NCBI RefSeq assembly: GCF_900172255.1
Contig: NZ_FWFU01000002.1
Coordinates: forward strand, 496,001 to 560,000
From: Roseovarius halotolerans
Lineage (GTDB): Bacteria; Pseudomonadota; Alphaproteobacteria; Rhodobacterales; Rhodobacteraceae
DNA: 64,000 nucleotides
Direction of reading: 5' to 3'
A model generated the notes under the pieces. The model ran no database searches. It saw only the letters and a program-made list of their open reading frames with translations, and was not told the origin of the DNA. Below are positions 9,409 through 17,176 of the stretch, in pieces. Position 1 is the first letter of the stretch. The number at the start of each line of letters is the position of its first letter. The translations under genes and the position numbers were made by a program.

Positions 9409-10242
9409 TCAGCCTGTGTAGAGCGCCTCGGCATGGAAGGCGACGTGGTCTTCCATGAAGGTCGAGATGAAGTAGTAGCTGTGATCGTAGCCCGGCTGCA
9501 TGCGTAGCGTCGCCTGCTGGCGCCGTTCGGCGCAGGCGGCAGCGAGGGCCTCGGGGCGAAGCAGGTCAAGGAACTGGTCGCTGGTGCCGGTATCCACCAG
9601 CACTGGCCCGTCAAAGCCGCGTTCACGCATGAGATGGCTGGAATCATGCGCCGCCCAAAGGTTTTCGTCATCGCCCAGATAGGCGGCGAACTGTTTGCGG
9701 CCCCAGTCGCTGGCGGTGGGGTTGCTGATCGGCGCGAAGGCCGACACGCTGGTGAAGCGCCCCGGCAGGGACATCGCCAGCGTCAGCGCGCCATGCCCGC
9801 CCATCGAATGGCCGGTGATGGCCTGCCGGTCGCCGTCGATCGCGAAATTGTTGAACAGGACGCGGGGCAGATCCTCGGCGATGTAATCCCACATGCGGAA
9901 ATGCGGCGCCCAGGGGGATTGCGTGGCGTTCACGTAAAAACCTGCGCCCTGCCCCAGATCGAAGGCATCGTCATCGGCCACGCCCTCGCCGCGCGGGCTG
10001 GTATCGGGGAAGACGAGCGCGATGCCGTGTTCGGCCGCCCAGCCCTGCGCCCCGGCCTTGGTCATGGCGTTTTCATGCGTGCAGGTGAGGCCCGAGAGAT
10101 ACCACAGCACCGGAACCGGGCCGTCCTCGGCCTCGGCGGGGAGGAACAGGCCGAAGGTCATCTGACAATCGGTGGCCTGCGATGCGTGGCTGTAGACGCC
10201 CTGCACACCGCCGAAACAGGCGTTTTCCGATAGGATCTCCAT
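9409..10242 (-). CDS. fghA: S-formylglutathione hydrolase
   Basis: A 277-residue esterase-D-type alpha/beta hydrolase that cleaves S-formylglutathione to formate and glutathione, the last step of glutathione-dependent formaldehyde detoxification. The nucleophile Ser146 lies in TGHSMGGHGA, the catalytic His in GYDHSYYF near the C-terminus, and the WYLSGLTCTHEN block is diagnostic. AAGGGAA lies 8 bases before the ATG. The usual partner, glutathione-dependent formaldehyde dehydrogenase, is not in the window; instead it is followed directly by sthA and yaiI. Confidence 0.95.
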   Translation of the reverse strand: MEILSENACFGGVQGVYSHASQATDCQMTFGLFLPAEAEDGPVPVLWYLSGLTCTHENAMTKAGAQGWAAEHGIALVFPDTSPRGEGVADDDAFDLGQGAGFYVNATQSPWAPHFRMWDYIAEDLPRVLFNNFAIDGDRQAITGHSMGGHGALTLAMSLPGRFTSVSAFAPISNPTASDWGRKQFAAYLGDDENLWAAHDSSHLMRERGFDGPVLVDTGTSDQFLDLLRPEALAAACAERRQQATLRMQPGYDHSYYFISTFMEDHVAFHAEALYTG

Positions 10243-10308
10243 TGGCGCGTTCCCTTCTGATGGTCAGTATCGCGCCCCAGTGACCACGAGGCGGGGGGCA
10301 AAGGCAAG

Positions 10309-10327
10309 CCCGCGCGCGACGCGCGGG
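10309..10327. other. GC hairpin between mbfA and fghA
   Basis: CCCGCGCG and CGCGCGGG are perfect inverted arms with a 3-base loop, lying just after the mbfA stop codon (minus strand) and before fghA. There is no T tract on the minus strand, so this is at best a weak or Rho-assisted transcript end. Confidence 0.3.
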
Positions 10328-10343
10328 GTGGCTTTTCCGCGCG

Positions 10344-11321
10344 CTAGCCGCTGCCGATCAGCACCCCGGCGGCGAAGACCAGCGCGCCGCCCAGCACCAC
10401 CTGGAAGGCGGCGCGGAAGAACGGCGTTTCCATGTAGCGGTTCTGAATCCAGGCGATCGCCCAGAGTTCGATGAACACCACGGCAAAGGCGATGCTGGTC
10501 GCGGTCCAGAAATCGGGGATGAGATATGGCAGGGCATGGCCAAGCCCGCCCACGGTGGTCATGACACCCGAGGCGATACCGCGCTTGAGCGGGCTTCCGC
10601 GACCGGAGAGTTCACCGTCATCGCTGGCGGCTTCGGTGAAGCCCATCGAGATGCCCGCGCCGATAGAGGCGGCAAGCCCGACAAGGAAGGTCGTCCAGGT
10701 GTCCTGCGTGGCGAAGGCGGTGGCAAAGATCGGCGCCAGCGTCGAGACGGAACCGTCCATCAGCCCGGCCAGCCCCGGCTGCACCCAGGTGAGAACGAAC
10801 TGGCGCTTGGAGTTTCGCTCTTCTGCGGCCAGCGCGTCTTCGTCGAGATGCTCGGCCTGAAGTTCGGTGGCGCGTTCGCCGTGGCCCGCCTCGGCGGCGG
10901 CAAGGTCGCCCAGCAATTTGCGGGTGGCGGGATCGGTGCTGCGCTGCGCCGCCTTGTGGTAAAAGGCTTCGGCGTCATGCTCCATCGCCTCGGCCTCGGC
11001 GCGGATGCGCTCGATCCCGAGGTTTTCCATCAGCCAGATCGGGCGGCGGGCATAGAAACCAGCCACATGTTCGCGCCGGATCAGCGGGATCACCCCGCCA
11101 AAGCGGCTTTCGTGAAGGTCGATCAGGGCACGGCGGTGGCTGTCTTCCTCGGCGGCCATCCCATCGAAGATGCGCGCGGAATCCGGGAATTCGGCGCGCA
11201 GGGTTTCGGCATAGGTCCGGTAGATCCGGGCGTCGTCCTCTTCCGAGGAAATGGCGAGGGCCAGGATTTCCTGTTCTGACAGATCGGCAAAGCGCCGGCG
11301 CGATGAAACTCCGGGAATCAT
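10344..11321 (-). CDS. mbfA: Membrane-bound ferritin-like iron exporter MbfA
   Basis: A 325-residue fusion of an N-terminal ferritin/rubrerythrin-like four-helix domain (about residues 15-155, with EEDDARIY, EEDSHRR and EAGHGER iron-ligand motifs) and a C-terminal VIT1/CCC1-type membrane domain (about 175-325). In Bradyrhizobium and Agrobacterium this architecture exports iron, protects from H2O2 and is repressed by Irr at low iron. A perfect iron control element sits right before its ribosome site (AAGGAGAC), so the same control is very likely here. Confidence 0.94.
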   Translation of the reverse strand: MIPGVSSRRRFADLSEQEILALAISSEEDDARIYRTYAETLRAEFPDSARIFDGMAAEEDSHRRALIDLHESRFGGVIPLIRREHVAGFYARRPIWLMENLGIERIRAEAEAMEHDAEAFYHKAAQRSTDPATRKLLGDLAAAEAGHGERATELQAEHLDEDALAAEERNSKRQFVLTWVQPGLAGLMDGSVSTLAPIFATAFATQDTWTTFLVGLAASIGAGISMGFTEAASDDGELSGRGSPLKRGIASGVMTTVGGLGHALPYLIPDFWTATSIAFAVVFIELWAIAWIQNRYMETPFFRAAFQVVLGGALVFAAGVLIGSG

Positions 11322-11334
11322 GCGCAGTCTCCTT

Positions 11335-11353
11335 ATTTAGAATTATTCTAAAT
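11335..11353. promoter_or_regulatory. Iron control element (Irr box) of mbfA
   Basis: ATTTAGAA and TTCTAAAT are perfect 8-base inverted arms around TTA. This matches the known alphaproteobacterial ICE motif (TTTAGAA...TTCTAAA) bound by the iron-responsive regulator Irr. It ends 14 bases before the mbfA start codon and abuts its ribosome binding site, a position suited to repression. The region is AT-rich in a GC-rich genome. Confidence 0.85.
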
Positions 11354-11414
11354 TACCCAAAATGAGAGGAAACACAAGGGCTTCGCGATGGACACAAAGC
11401 CGCAGCAAAATAAG

Positions 11415-11490
11415 TGAACTAATTAGTTCAGTTTTGACTTGCAAAGTGAACTATTTGGTTTAGATATCAAGAAGTGAACAGTTTAGTTCA
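11415..11490. promoter_or_regulatory. Three TetR-type operator boxes around a promoter
   Basis: Three related 16-bp boxes occur at 11415-11430 (TGAACTAATTAGTTCA, a perfect palindrome), 11447-11462 (TGAACTATTTGGTTTA) and 11475-11490 (TGAACAGTTTAGTTCA). A -35-like TTGACT lies at 11434-11439, so box 2 falls in or next to the -10 region and boxes 1 and 3 flank it. The next gene but one encodes a TetR-family protein, the likely ligand of these boxes. The three copies and spacing of 32 and 28 bases suggest cooperative repression. Confidence 0.7.
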
Positions 11491-11504
11491 GTTAGGAGAT
11501 CATC

Positions 11505-11663
11505 ATGAAACCCGTTCTCACCGCTCTTGTCATCATGCTGTCCGCCGGACCCGTCCTTGCCTTTGGGATCGGAACCGAAACGCTGACCCCGACCCTGTCC
11601 TTTCCGTCACCGGACCCGGCGCCCGCACCCGTCACGCAGACCGACGCGGGCATCAACAAGTAA
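11505..11663 (+). CDS. Small exported protein (52 residues), unknown function
   Basis: A 52-residue protein behind the three operator boxes and a good ribosome site (TTAGGAGATC). The first 18-20 residues (MKPVLTALVIMLSAGPVLAF) are a clear Sec signal with an AXA-like cleavage site after VLA. The mature part, about 33 residues, is rich in Pro, Thr and Ser and ends DAGINK. It has no recognised family. It lies 83 bases before the TetR gene and is probably co-transcribed with it. Confidence 0.6.
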   Translation: MKPVLTALVIMLSAGPVLAFGIGTETLTPTLSFPSPDPAPAPVTQTDAGINK

Positions 11664-11746
11664 CGCATGCCCTACGTAAACAAGCGACATGCTTGCGGTG
11701 TCCCCCCTGGCGCGACTAGACTGCGACGGCTTTGGGGAGACACCGC

Positions 11747-12364
11747 ATGACGGCGATGGCCGCTGAAATCAAGAAGGGCAGAAAGTTCGACCAGGTGCTG
11801 GAAGGCGCACGCGAAGTGTTCATGCGCGACGGTTTCGAGGGCGCCAGCGTTGACGATATCGCCCGTGTGGCGGGGGTCTCGAAGGCCACGCTCTACAGCT
11901 ATTTCCCCGACAAGCGGCTGCTGTTCTCGGAGGTCGCACGGATGGAGTGCAACCGCCAGGCCGACGCGGCGCTGGCGGAGTTCGATGCGGATCATCCGAT
12001 TGACTGCGTGCTGCGGCTGGCGGCGGATCGGATCGTGCGCTTTTTCCTGTCGGATTTCGGGCAACAGGTGTTCCGGATATGCGTGGCCGAATCGCACCGT
12101 TTTCCCGAGCTGGGCTGCCGGTTCTATGAATCCGGCCCGGCGATGGTGCGCGACCGGCTGATCGGCGTGTTGAAGCCCTATGTGGCGAGCGGCGTGCTGA
12201 AGATCGACGACATGGACCTGGCCGCCAACCAGTTCGGCGAGCTGTGCAAGAGCGATCTGTTCCTGCGCAGCCTGTGCGGCGTCGGCACACCGGCCACCGA
12301 AGAGGATATCGAGCGCGTGATCGACGGCGCGGTCGCGATGTTCCTGGCGCGCTACCGCGCCTGA
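11747..12364 (+). CDS. TetR/AcrR family transcriptional regulator
   Basis: A 205-residue TetR-type repressor. Residues about 15-60 form the DNA-binding domain, with the strongly typical recognition helix ARVAGVSKATLYSYFPDKRLLF. The C-terminal part (FRICVAESHRFPELGCRFYE) resembles the AefR-like TetR subgroup linked to efflux or quorum-sensing signals. The ATG at 11747 is preferred over an in-frame TTG 15 bases earlier because GGGGAGA lies 6 bases before the ATG. It likely binds the three boxes at 11415-11490 and so controls itself and the small exported protein. Confidence 0.88.
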   Translation: MTAMAAEIKKGRKFDQVLEGAREVFMRDGFEGASVDDIARVAGVSKATLYSYFPDKRLLFSEVARMECNRQADAALAEFDADHPIDCVLRLAADRIVRFFLSDFGQQVFRICVAESHRFPELGCRFYESGPAMVRDRLIGVLKPYVASGVLKIDDMDLAANQFGELCKSDLFLRSLCGVGTPATEEDIERVIDGAVAMFLARYRA

Positions 12365-12367
12365 GCG

Positions 12368-13552
12368 TCAGGCACCCACTTCGACGATGGCCTGGGCCAG
12401 CTTGGGAACGGTGTCCTTGTTCAGCCCGGCGATATTGATGCGCGAATCCCCCACCATGTAGATACCGTGATCCTTGCGCAGGCGCTCGACCGTTTCCGGC
12501 GAAAGCCCGAGGCGCGAGAACATGCCGCGATGCTGGGCGATGAAGCCGTAGCGATCGGAGTTGGTCAGCTTGCGCAGCTCGGTTGACAGCTGTTCGCGCA
12601 GGGCGAGCATGCCGTTGCGCACCTCTTCCAGTTCGGCCTGCCAATCGGCGCGCAGATCGTCGCTGTGCAGCACGACCGAGACCAGCCGCGCGCCGTGATC
12701 GGGCGGGAAGGAATAGTTCTGCCGGTTGAGATAGGCAAGGTTGCCTTGCGTGACGGCGTGCATCCCCTTGTCCTGCGCCACGGCCATCAGGATGCCGGTG
12801 CGTTCGCGGTAGATGCCGAAATTCTTCGAGCAGCTTGCGGCGATCAGCACTTCGGGGCAGCCCGAGGCGACCGCGCGCGTTGCGGCGGCATCGGCCTCGA
12901 GCCCGTCGCCGAAGCCCTGATAGGCGATGTCGATCATCGGCAGCGCGCCAATGTCGTTCATCAGCGCAATCACCGCCTGCCATTCCGGGCCGGTCAGGTT
13001 GGCGCCGGTGGGATTGTGGCAGCAGCCATGCAAAAGCACCACGTCGCCCGCGCGAAGCCCGGCGAGATCGGCCATCATGCCATCGAAATCGACGCCGCCG
13101 GTTTCGCTGTCGAAATAGCGGTAGCTGACGGTTTCGATCCCCAGATGCTTGAGGATGCTGAGGTGGTTGGGCCATGTCGGGTCCGACACGAAAACCCGCG
13201 CCTGCGGGTTGGCCATGTGAATGAGATCGAAGGCCTGGCGCACCGCGCCGGTGCCGCCCGGCGTGGCGACGGCGGCGACGTGGTCGCGCGCGACGGCATC
13301 GCCCAGAACGAGGCCGATCATCGCGTCCGAAAACGCGGGATCACCCGCCAGCCCGGTATAGGCCTTGGTGGTTTCCTCGTCCCACCAGCGGCGCTCGGCT
13401 TCCTTGACTGCGCGCATGATCGGGGTCACACCCTGCGGGTTCTTGTAGACGCCGACGCCGAGGTCGATCTTGTCGTCGCGCGGATCGTCCTTGTAGGCCT
13501 GCATGAGCGCGAGGATCTTGTCCTTGGGCTGTTCCTTGAGATGTTCGAACAT
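12368..13552 (-). CDS. Aromatic amino acid / aspartate aminotransferase (class I, PLP)
   Basis: A 394-residue class I aminotransferase of the AspC/TyrB group, which swaps amino groups between aspartate or aromatic amino acids and 2-oxoglutarate. The PLP lysine is in SCSKNFGIYRERTG, the substrate arginine in DSRINIAG near the C-terminus, and LLHGCCHNPTGANLT is the cofactor-binding block. Length is normal. It starts 3 bases after the sulfurtransferase stop, so the two are one operon; 3-mercaptopyruvate is itself an aminotransferase product of cysteine, which makes the pairing sensible. Confidence 0.92.
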   Translation of the reverse strand: MFEHLKEQPKDKILALMQAYKDDPRDDKIDLGVGVYKNPQGVTPIMRAVKEAERRWWDEETTKAYTGLAGDPAFSDAMIGLVLGDAVARDHVAAVATPGGTGAVRQAFDLIHMANPQARVFVSDPTWPNHLSILKHLGIETVSYRYFDSETGGVDFDGMMADLAGLRAGDVVLLHGCCHNPTGANLTGPEWQAVIALMNDIGALPMIDIAYQGFGDGLEADAAATRAVASGCPEVLIAASCSKNFGIYRERTGILMAVAQDKGMHAVTQGNLAYLNRQNYSFPPDHGARLVSVVLHSDDLRADWQAELEEVRNGMLALREQLSTELRKLTNSDRYGFIAQHRGMFSRLGLSPETVERLRKDHGIYMVGDSRINIAGLNKDTVPKLAQAIVEVGA

Positions 13553-13555
13553 TGG

Positions 13556-14413
13556 TCAGTCTTCTCCGGTGGCGACGGGCACGGTGGGGAAAGCCCCCCA
13601 TTCGCACCAGGACCCGTCATAAACGGCATGATCGGTCTTGCCGATCCGCTCGAGTGCAAGGTTGATGATGGCGGCGGTGACGCCCGACCCGCAAGAGGTG
13701 ATCGCGGGTTTCGAGAGGTCCACCCCCGCATCCGCGAGGACGGCGCGCAGCGCTTCGGGGTCCTTCATGGTGTCGTCGTCATTGAGCAGGTCACGATACC
13801 AGACATTGCGCGAGCCGGGGATGTGGCCGCCGCGCAGCCCTTCGCGCGGTTCGGGTTCTTCACCGCGAAAGCGGCCTGGCGAGCGGGCATCGAGGATCTC
13901 GTGATCGCCGAGCTTGGAGGCGGCGGAGACCTGCGTCACGTCCTTGACCATGTGGTTCTGGCGGCGGACCGTCATGTGACGGTCGCGCACGATCGGGGGC
14001 ATGTCCTCGGTCGGTCGGCCCTCGGCCATCCATTTGGGCAGGCCACCGTCCAGCACGGCGATGTTGTCCTGCCCCATCAGGCGGAAGAGCCACCAGACGC
14101 GCGCCGCCGAAAACAGGCCCAGCGCGTCATAGACCACCACCTGATGCCCGTCCCCCACACCCATCGCCCGCAGGCGCGACATGAATTTCTCGACCGGGGG
14201 AACCATGTGCGGCAGGGCAGAGCGGTGATCGCTGATGTCGTCGATGTCGAAGAAGCGCGCGCCAGGAATATGCGCCGCCTGATATTCGGCGCGGGCATCG
14301 CGGTCGGTTGGCGGCAGGAAATAGGTGCCATCCAGAATCCGAAGGTCGGGATCCTTCAGATGGCTGGCCAGCCATTCGGTCGATACGAGGGTCTTAGGAT
14401 CGTCATGGGTCAT
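13556..14413 (-). CDS. sseA: 3-mercaptopyruvate sulfurtransferase (rhodanese family)
   Basis: A 285-residue tandem-rhodanese protein that takes sulfur from 3-mercaptopyruvate. The active loop SCGSGVTAA in the second domain is the mercaptopyruvate-type CG(S/T)GVT loop rather than the CRKGVT of thiosulfate sulfurtransferases. The first domain starts VSTEWLASHL and contains VVVYDALGLFSAARVWW. The ATG at 14413 was chosen over one 30 bases upstream because AGGGGAC precedes it. It is the first gene of a pair with the aminotransferase. Confidence 0.92.
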   Translation of the reverse strand: MTHDDPKTLVSTEWLASHLKDPDLRILDGTYFLPPTDRDARAEYQAAHIPGARFFDIDDISDHRSALPHMVPPVEKFMSRLRAMGVGDGHQVVVYDALGLFSAARVWWLFRLMGQDNIAVLDGGLPKWMAEGRPTEDMPPIVRDRHMTVRRQNHMVKDVTQVSAASKLGDHEILDARSPGRFRGEEPEPREGLRGGHIPGSRNVWYRDLLNDDDTMKDPEALRAVLADAGVDLSKPAITSCGSGVTAAIINLALERIGKTDHAVYDGSWCEWGAFPTVPVATGED

Positions 14414-14492
14414 GGGCGCGTCCCCTGATTTCGGACGGCTCATGCCTAGCGCGCGGCGCAGTGGAGAGCAAGCATCCCGGCGCGCCGGTGGT

Positions 14493-14774
14493 TCATTTCA
14501 CCAGCATGTTCCGGATCGAGCCGAGCGCCAGCAAGACCGCCGCGCCACCGACAGCACCAGTCGCGGCGTGGGTCCAGAGCACCCCGGCATCGCCGCCGCC
14601 CAGTGCCGAGGACAAGCCATCATCGCCCAGGACCGACAGCGTCTTTTCCGCCAGCCCTGCGCCGATCACCCCGGCAAGGGCATTGCCGAAGAGGCCCAGA
14701 TTGACGTTGCGCAGGAGGCCACCGGCGATGTTGCCGCCGATTGCCCCGCAGATCAGCCCGATCAACAGTTCCAT
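14493..14774 (-). CDS. Small glycine-rich membrane protein, unknown function
   Basis: A 93-residue protein starting MELLIGLICGAIGGNIAGG. It has a first membrane helix rich in glycine (GxxxG spacing), a central glycine/alanine stretch and a second hydrophobic segment near the end (AATGAVGGAAVLLALGSI). The ATG at 14774 has a strong G-rich ribosome site just before it. No function is recognisable; glycine-zipper packing suggests an oligomeric inner-membrane protein. It stands alone between sseA and smpB. Confidence 0.7.
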   Translation of the reverse strand: MELLIGLICGAIGGNIAGGLLRNVNLGLFGNALAGVIGAGLAEKTLSVLGDDGLSSALGGGDAGVLWTHAATGAVGGAAVLLALGSIRNMLVK

Positions 14775-14868
14775 GTGTCCCCCCTTGAGACAGATACCTG
14801 CGATCATCCGAGACTAGCAAAATCGCGCTTCATTCCCAAAAGGGGAATTCAGACCGGCAGCTCACCGC

Positions 14869-15345
14869 TCAACCGTGGTCCTTGAGGAGGCGCTGTTTCT
14901 GGCGGTTCCAGTCACGCTTCGCCTCGGTCTCGCGCTTGTCATGGGCCTTTTTGCCCTTCGCGATGCCGATCTTCATCTTGGCGATGCCCTTGTGATTGAA
15001 ATAGAGGACCAGCGGCACCAGCGTCATGCCCTTGCGCTGAGTCTCGTTCCAGAGACGGGCCAGTTCCTTTTTCGACACCAGCAGCTTGCGGCGGCGTTTT
15101 TCCTCGTGCTGGAAGGTCTTGGCCTGTTCGTAGGGCGCGACGTAGGAGTTCACCAGCCACAATTCGCCATCATCAACGGTGGCGTAGCTTTCGGCGATGT
15201 TGGCGCCGCCAAGACGCAGGGATTTGACTTCGGAACCTTCAAGGATGATGCCGCATTCCAGATCATCCTCGATCGCGTAATCGAAGCGCGCGCGCCTGTT
15301 CTCGGCGACGACCTTGTAGTTGGGGTTTTCCTTTGGCTTGGCCAT
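14869..15345 (-). CDS. smpB: SsrA-binding protein SmpB
   Basis: A 158-residue SmpB, which carries tmRNA to stalled ribosomes. It shows the OB-fold signature [24 protein letters not shown] start, the SLR.GGANI.ESYA loop that contacts tmRNA, and the basic C-terminal tail [16 protein letters not shown] followed by [11 protein letters not shown]. The ATG at 15345 gives the standard N-terminus [11 protein letters not shown]. The tmRNA gene itself is not in this window. Confidence 0.96.
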   Translation of the reverse strand: MAKPKENPNYKVVAENRRARFDYAIEDDLECGIILEGSEVKSLRLGGANIAESYATVDDGELWLVNSYVAPYEQAKTFQHEEKRRRKLLVSKKELARLWNETQRKGMTLVPLVLYFNHKGIAKMKIGIAKGKKAHDKRETEAKRDWNRQKQRLLKDHG

Positions 15346-15432
15346 GTTGCCTGTCCTGTCGCGCTGTGCCCGAAGCGGCAAGATAGACACTTGCGCCGGG
15401 TGATCCAAGGGGGCGCGGACGAATCGGGTCGC

Positions 15433-16533
15433 TCAGACCCGCCCACGCGCGCCAAGTTCGGCCAGCTCGGCGCGCAGCGCCGCGCCATCGGCGTCACGCG
15501 CGGGGATCGGGCGGGGCGCTGGCGCGGCCCCGTCAAAGCGCGGCGCGGGGGCCGGTTGCTGCACGCCATCCCCCATGTGCCAGACGCCGCGTGCGGCCAT
15601 ATGCGGATCGAGCGCTGCTTCGGCGGGCGAAAGGACCGGAGCGACGCAGGCGTCGCTGCCCTCGAAGAGGCGCGTCCAGTGATCGCGGGGTTCTGCCGCG
15701 AAGATCGCGGCAAGGCGGTCGGTCTGCGCGGGCCATTGGGCGGGATCGTTCTGATCGGCGAAGGCGGCATCATCCGAAAGCCCCATCAGATCGAGAAAGG
15801 CGGCGTAGAATTGCGGCTCGAAGCATTGCACGCTGACATGACCGCCGCAGGCGCAGCGATAGGTGCGGCTCCAATGTGCCCCGTCGAGGGGGCTTTGACC
15901 GCGCGTCTGCGAAAGGTTGCCCGCGGGCGCCATCGACATCAGCAGCGCCATCATATGCGCTGAACCATCCACGATGGCCGCGTCCACCACCCTGCCCTGC
16001 CCGCTGCGCGCGGCGTCGATGATCCCGGCCAGAATCCCCGCCACCAGATACATCGCACCGCCACCGATATCGCCCACCAGCGTCGGCGGCGTCAGCGGTG
16101 CGGCATCGGGCGGTGAGGCATACCAGAGCGCGCCGGAGGTGGCGATGTAGTTGAGGTCATGCCCCGCCATCTGCGATTTCGGTCCGTCCTGTCCCCAGCC
16201 GGTCATGCGGCCATAGACCAGCGCCGGATTATCGGCGTGGCAGGTTGCGGGGCCAAGGCCCAAGCGTTCCATCACGCCGGGACGAAAGCCTTCGATCAGG
16301 GCGTCGGCGGTGGCGATCAGCGCCCGCGCGGTGGCAAGATCGGCCCCGTCCTTGAGGTCGAGCGCGATGGTGCGCTTGCCCCGGTCCAGAAGGTTGCGGG
16401 CGCCGGCGACCGCATTGCCCGCGCCGGGGCGCTGGATCACGATCACCTCGGCGCCGAGATCGGCCAGTGTCATGGCGGCGAAGGGACCGGGGCCAAGGCC
16501 CTCGATCTCGATCACGCGGATACCTTGCAACAT
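15433..16533 (-). CDS. CaiB/BaiF-type CoA transferase or alpha-methylacyl-CoA racemase
   Basis: A 366-residue family III CoA transferase. The start GIRVIEIEGLGPGPFAAMTLADLGAEVI and the block GHDLNYIATSGAL match alpha-methylacyl-CoA racemase more closely than formyl-CoA transferase, the Asp in GHDLNY being the usual catalytic residue. A role in branched acyl-CoA or steroid side-chain breakdown fits the family. It is divergent from the coxG-like gene and is not in an operon with other acyl-CoA genes. Confidence 0.85.
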   Translation of the reverse strand: MLQGIRVIEIEGLGPGPFAAMTLADLGAEVIVIQRPGAGNAVAGARNLLDRGKRTIALDLKDGADLATARALIATADALIEGFRPGVMERLGLGPATCHADNPALVYGRMTGWGQDGPKSQMAGHDLNYIATSGALWYASPPDAAPLTPPTLVGDIGGGAMYLVAGILAGIIDAARSGQGRVVDAAIVDGSAHMMALLMSMAPAGNLSQTRGQSPLDGAHWSRTYRCACGGHVSVQCFEPQFYAAFLDLMGLSDDAAFADQNDPAQWPAQTDRLAAIFAAEPRDHWTRLFEGSDACVAPVLSPAEAALDPHMAARGVWHMGDGVQQPAPAPRFDGAAPAPRPIPARDADGAALRAELAELGARGRV

Positions 16534-16669
16534 GGTCCTTCCCCCGGCCGTGGTGTTCCGGCGTGCAGATTAGCGCGCGGCGCACCGGATGCAATGCGCT
16601 GGCCACTTGGCCCGCGATGCGGGTTGCTCTAGGCTGGACGGCAGGGCGGACGCGACAGGAGGAAGCGCC

Positions 16670-17176
16670 ATGAAGATGAGTGACGAACGCATTATCGAAG
16701 CCGACCGCGCGACGGTCTGGGCGGCGCTTCTGAGCCCCGATGTGTTGAAGGAATGCGTACCCGGCGCGCAGGAGGTCACCGGCAACCCCGAAGACGGGTT
16801 CGAGGCCACCGTGACCCAGAAGGTCGGCCCGGTGAAGGCGACCTTCAAGGGTCATGTGACCGTATCGGAGATGATCGAACCCGACAGCCTGACCCTGACG
16901 GGCGAGGGCAAGGGCGGTGCCGCCGGCTTTGCCAAGGGCGCGGCCGATGTGCGGCTGGAAGAGGTGCCCGAAGGCACGCGGCTGTCCTATGACGTCGAGG
17001 CCAAGGTCGGTGGCAAACTGGCACAGCTTGGCAGCCGGATCGTCGACGGTTTCGCCAAGAAGATGGCCGACAACTTCTTTTCCCGCCTCGAAGAGGTGAT
17101 CGAGGGCCCGAAGGAAGAGGATGACGAAGAAGAAGCCGAGAAGAAGGGCTGGCTCAAGCGGTTGATCAAGTCCTAA
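16670..17176 (+). CDS. CoxG-like SRPBCC protein (carbon monoxide dehydrogenase subunit G family)
   Basis: A 168-residue SRPBCC-fold protein of the CoxG family. The N-terminal part MSDERIIEADRATVWAALLSPDVLKECVPG and the block GPVKATFKGHVTV are typical. After the domain comes an acidic linker of about 12 Glu/Asp residues and a basic amphipathic tail ([11 protein letters not shown]) that could bind the membrane, as CoxG does. No cox genes are in the window, so it is an orphan copy. AGGAGGA lies 6 bases before the ATG. Its stop overlaps that of the convergent lipoprotein gene. Confidence 0.85.
   Translation: MKMSDERIIEADRATVWAALLSPDVLKECVPGAQEVTGNPEDGFEATVTQKVGPVKATFKGHVTVSEMIEPDSLTLTGEGKGGAAGFAKGAADVRLEEVPEGTRLSYDVEAKVGGKLAQLGSRIVDGFAKKMADNFFSRLEEVIEGPKEEDDEEEAEKKGWLKRLIKS

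Noticed and set aside
12665..14428. A 587-codon open frame on the plus strand
   Set aside because: It runs opposite to the aminotransferase and sulfurtransferase genes, has the His/Gly/Arg/Asp-rich composition of antisense frames in GC-rich DNA and shows no family motif.
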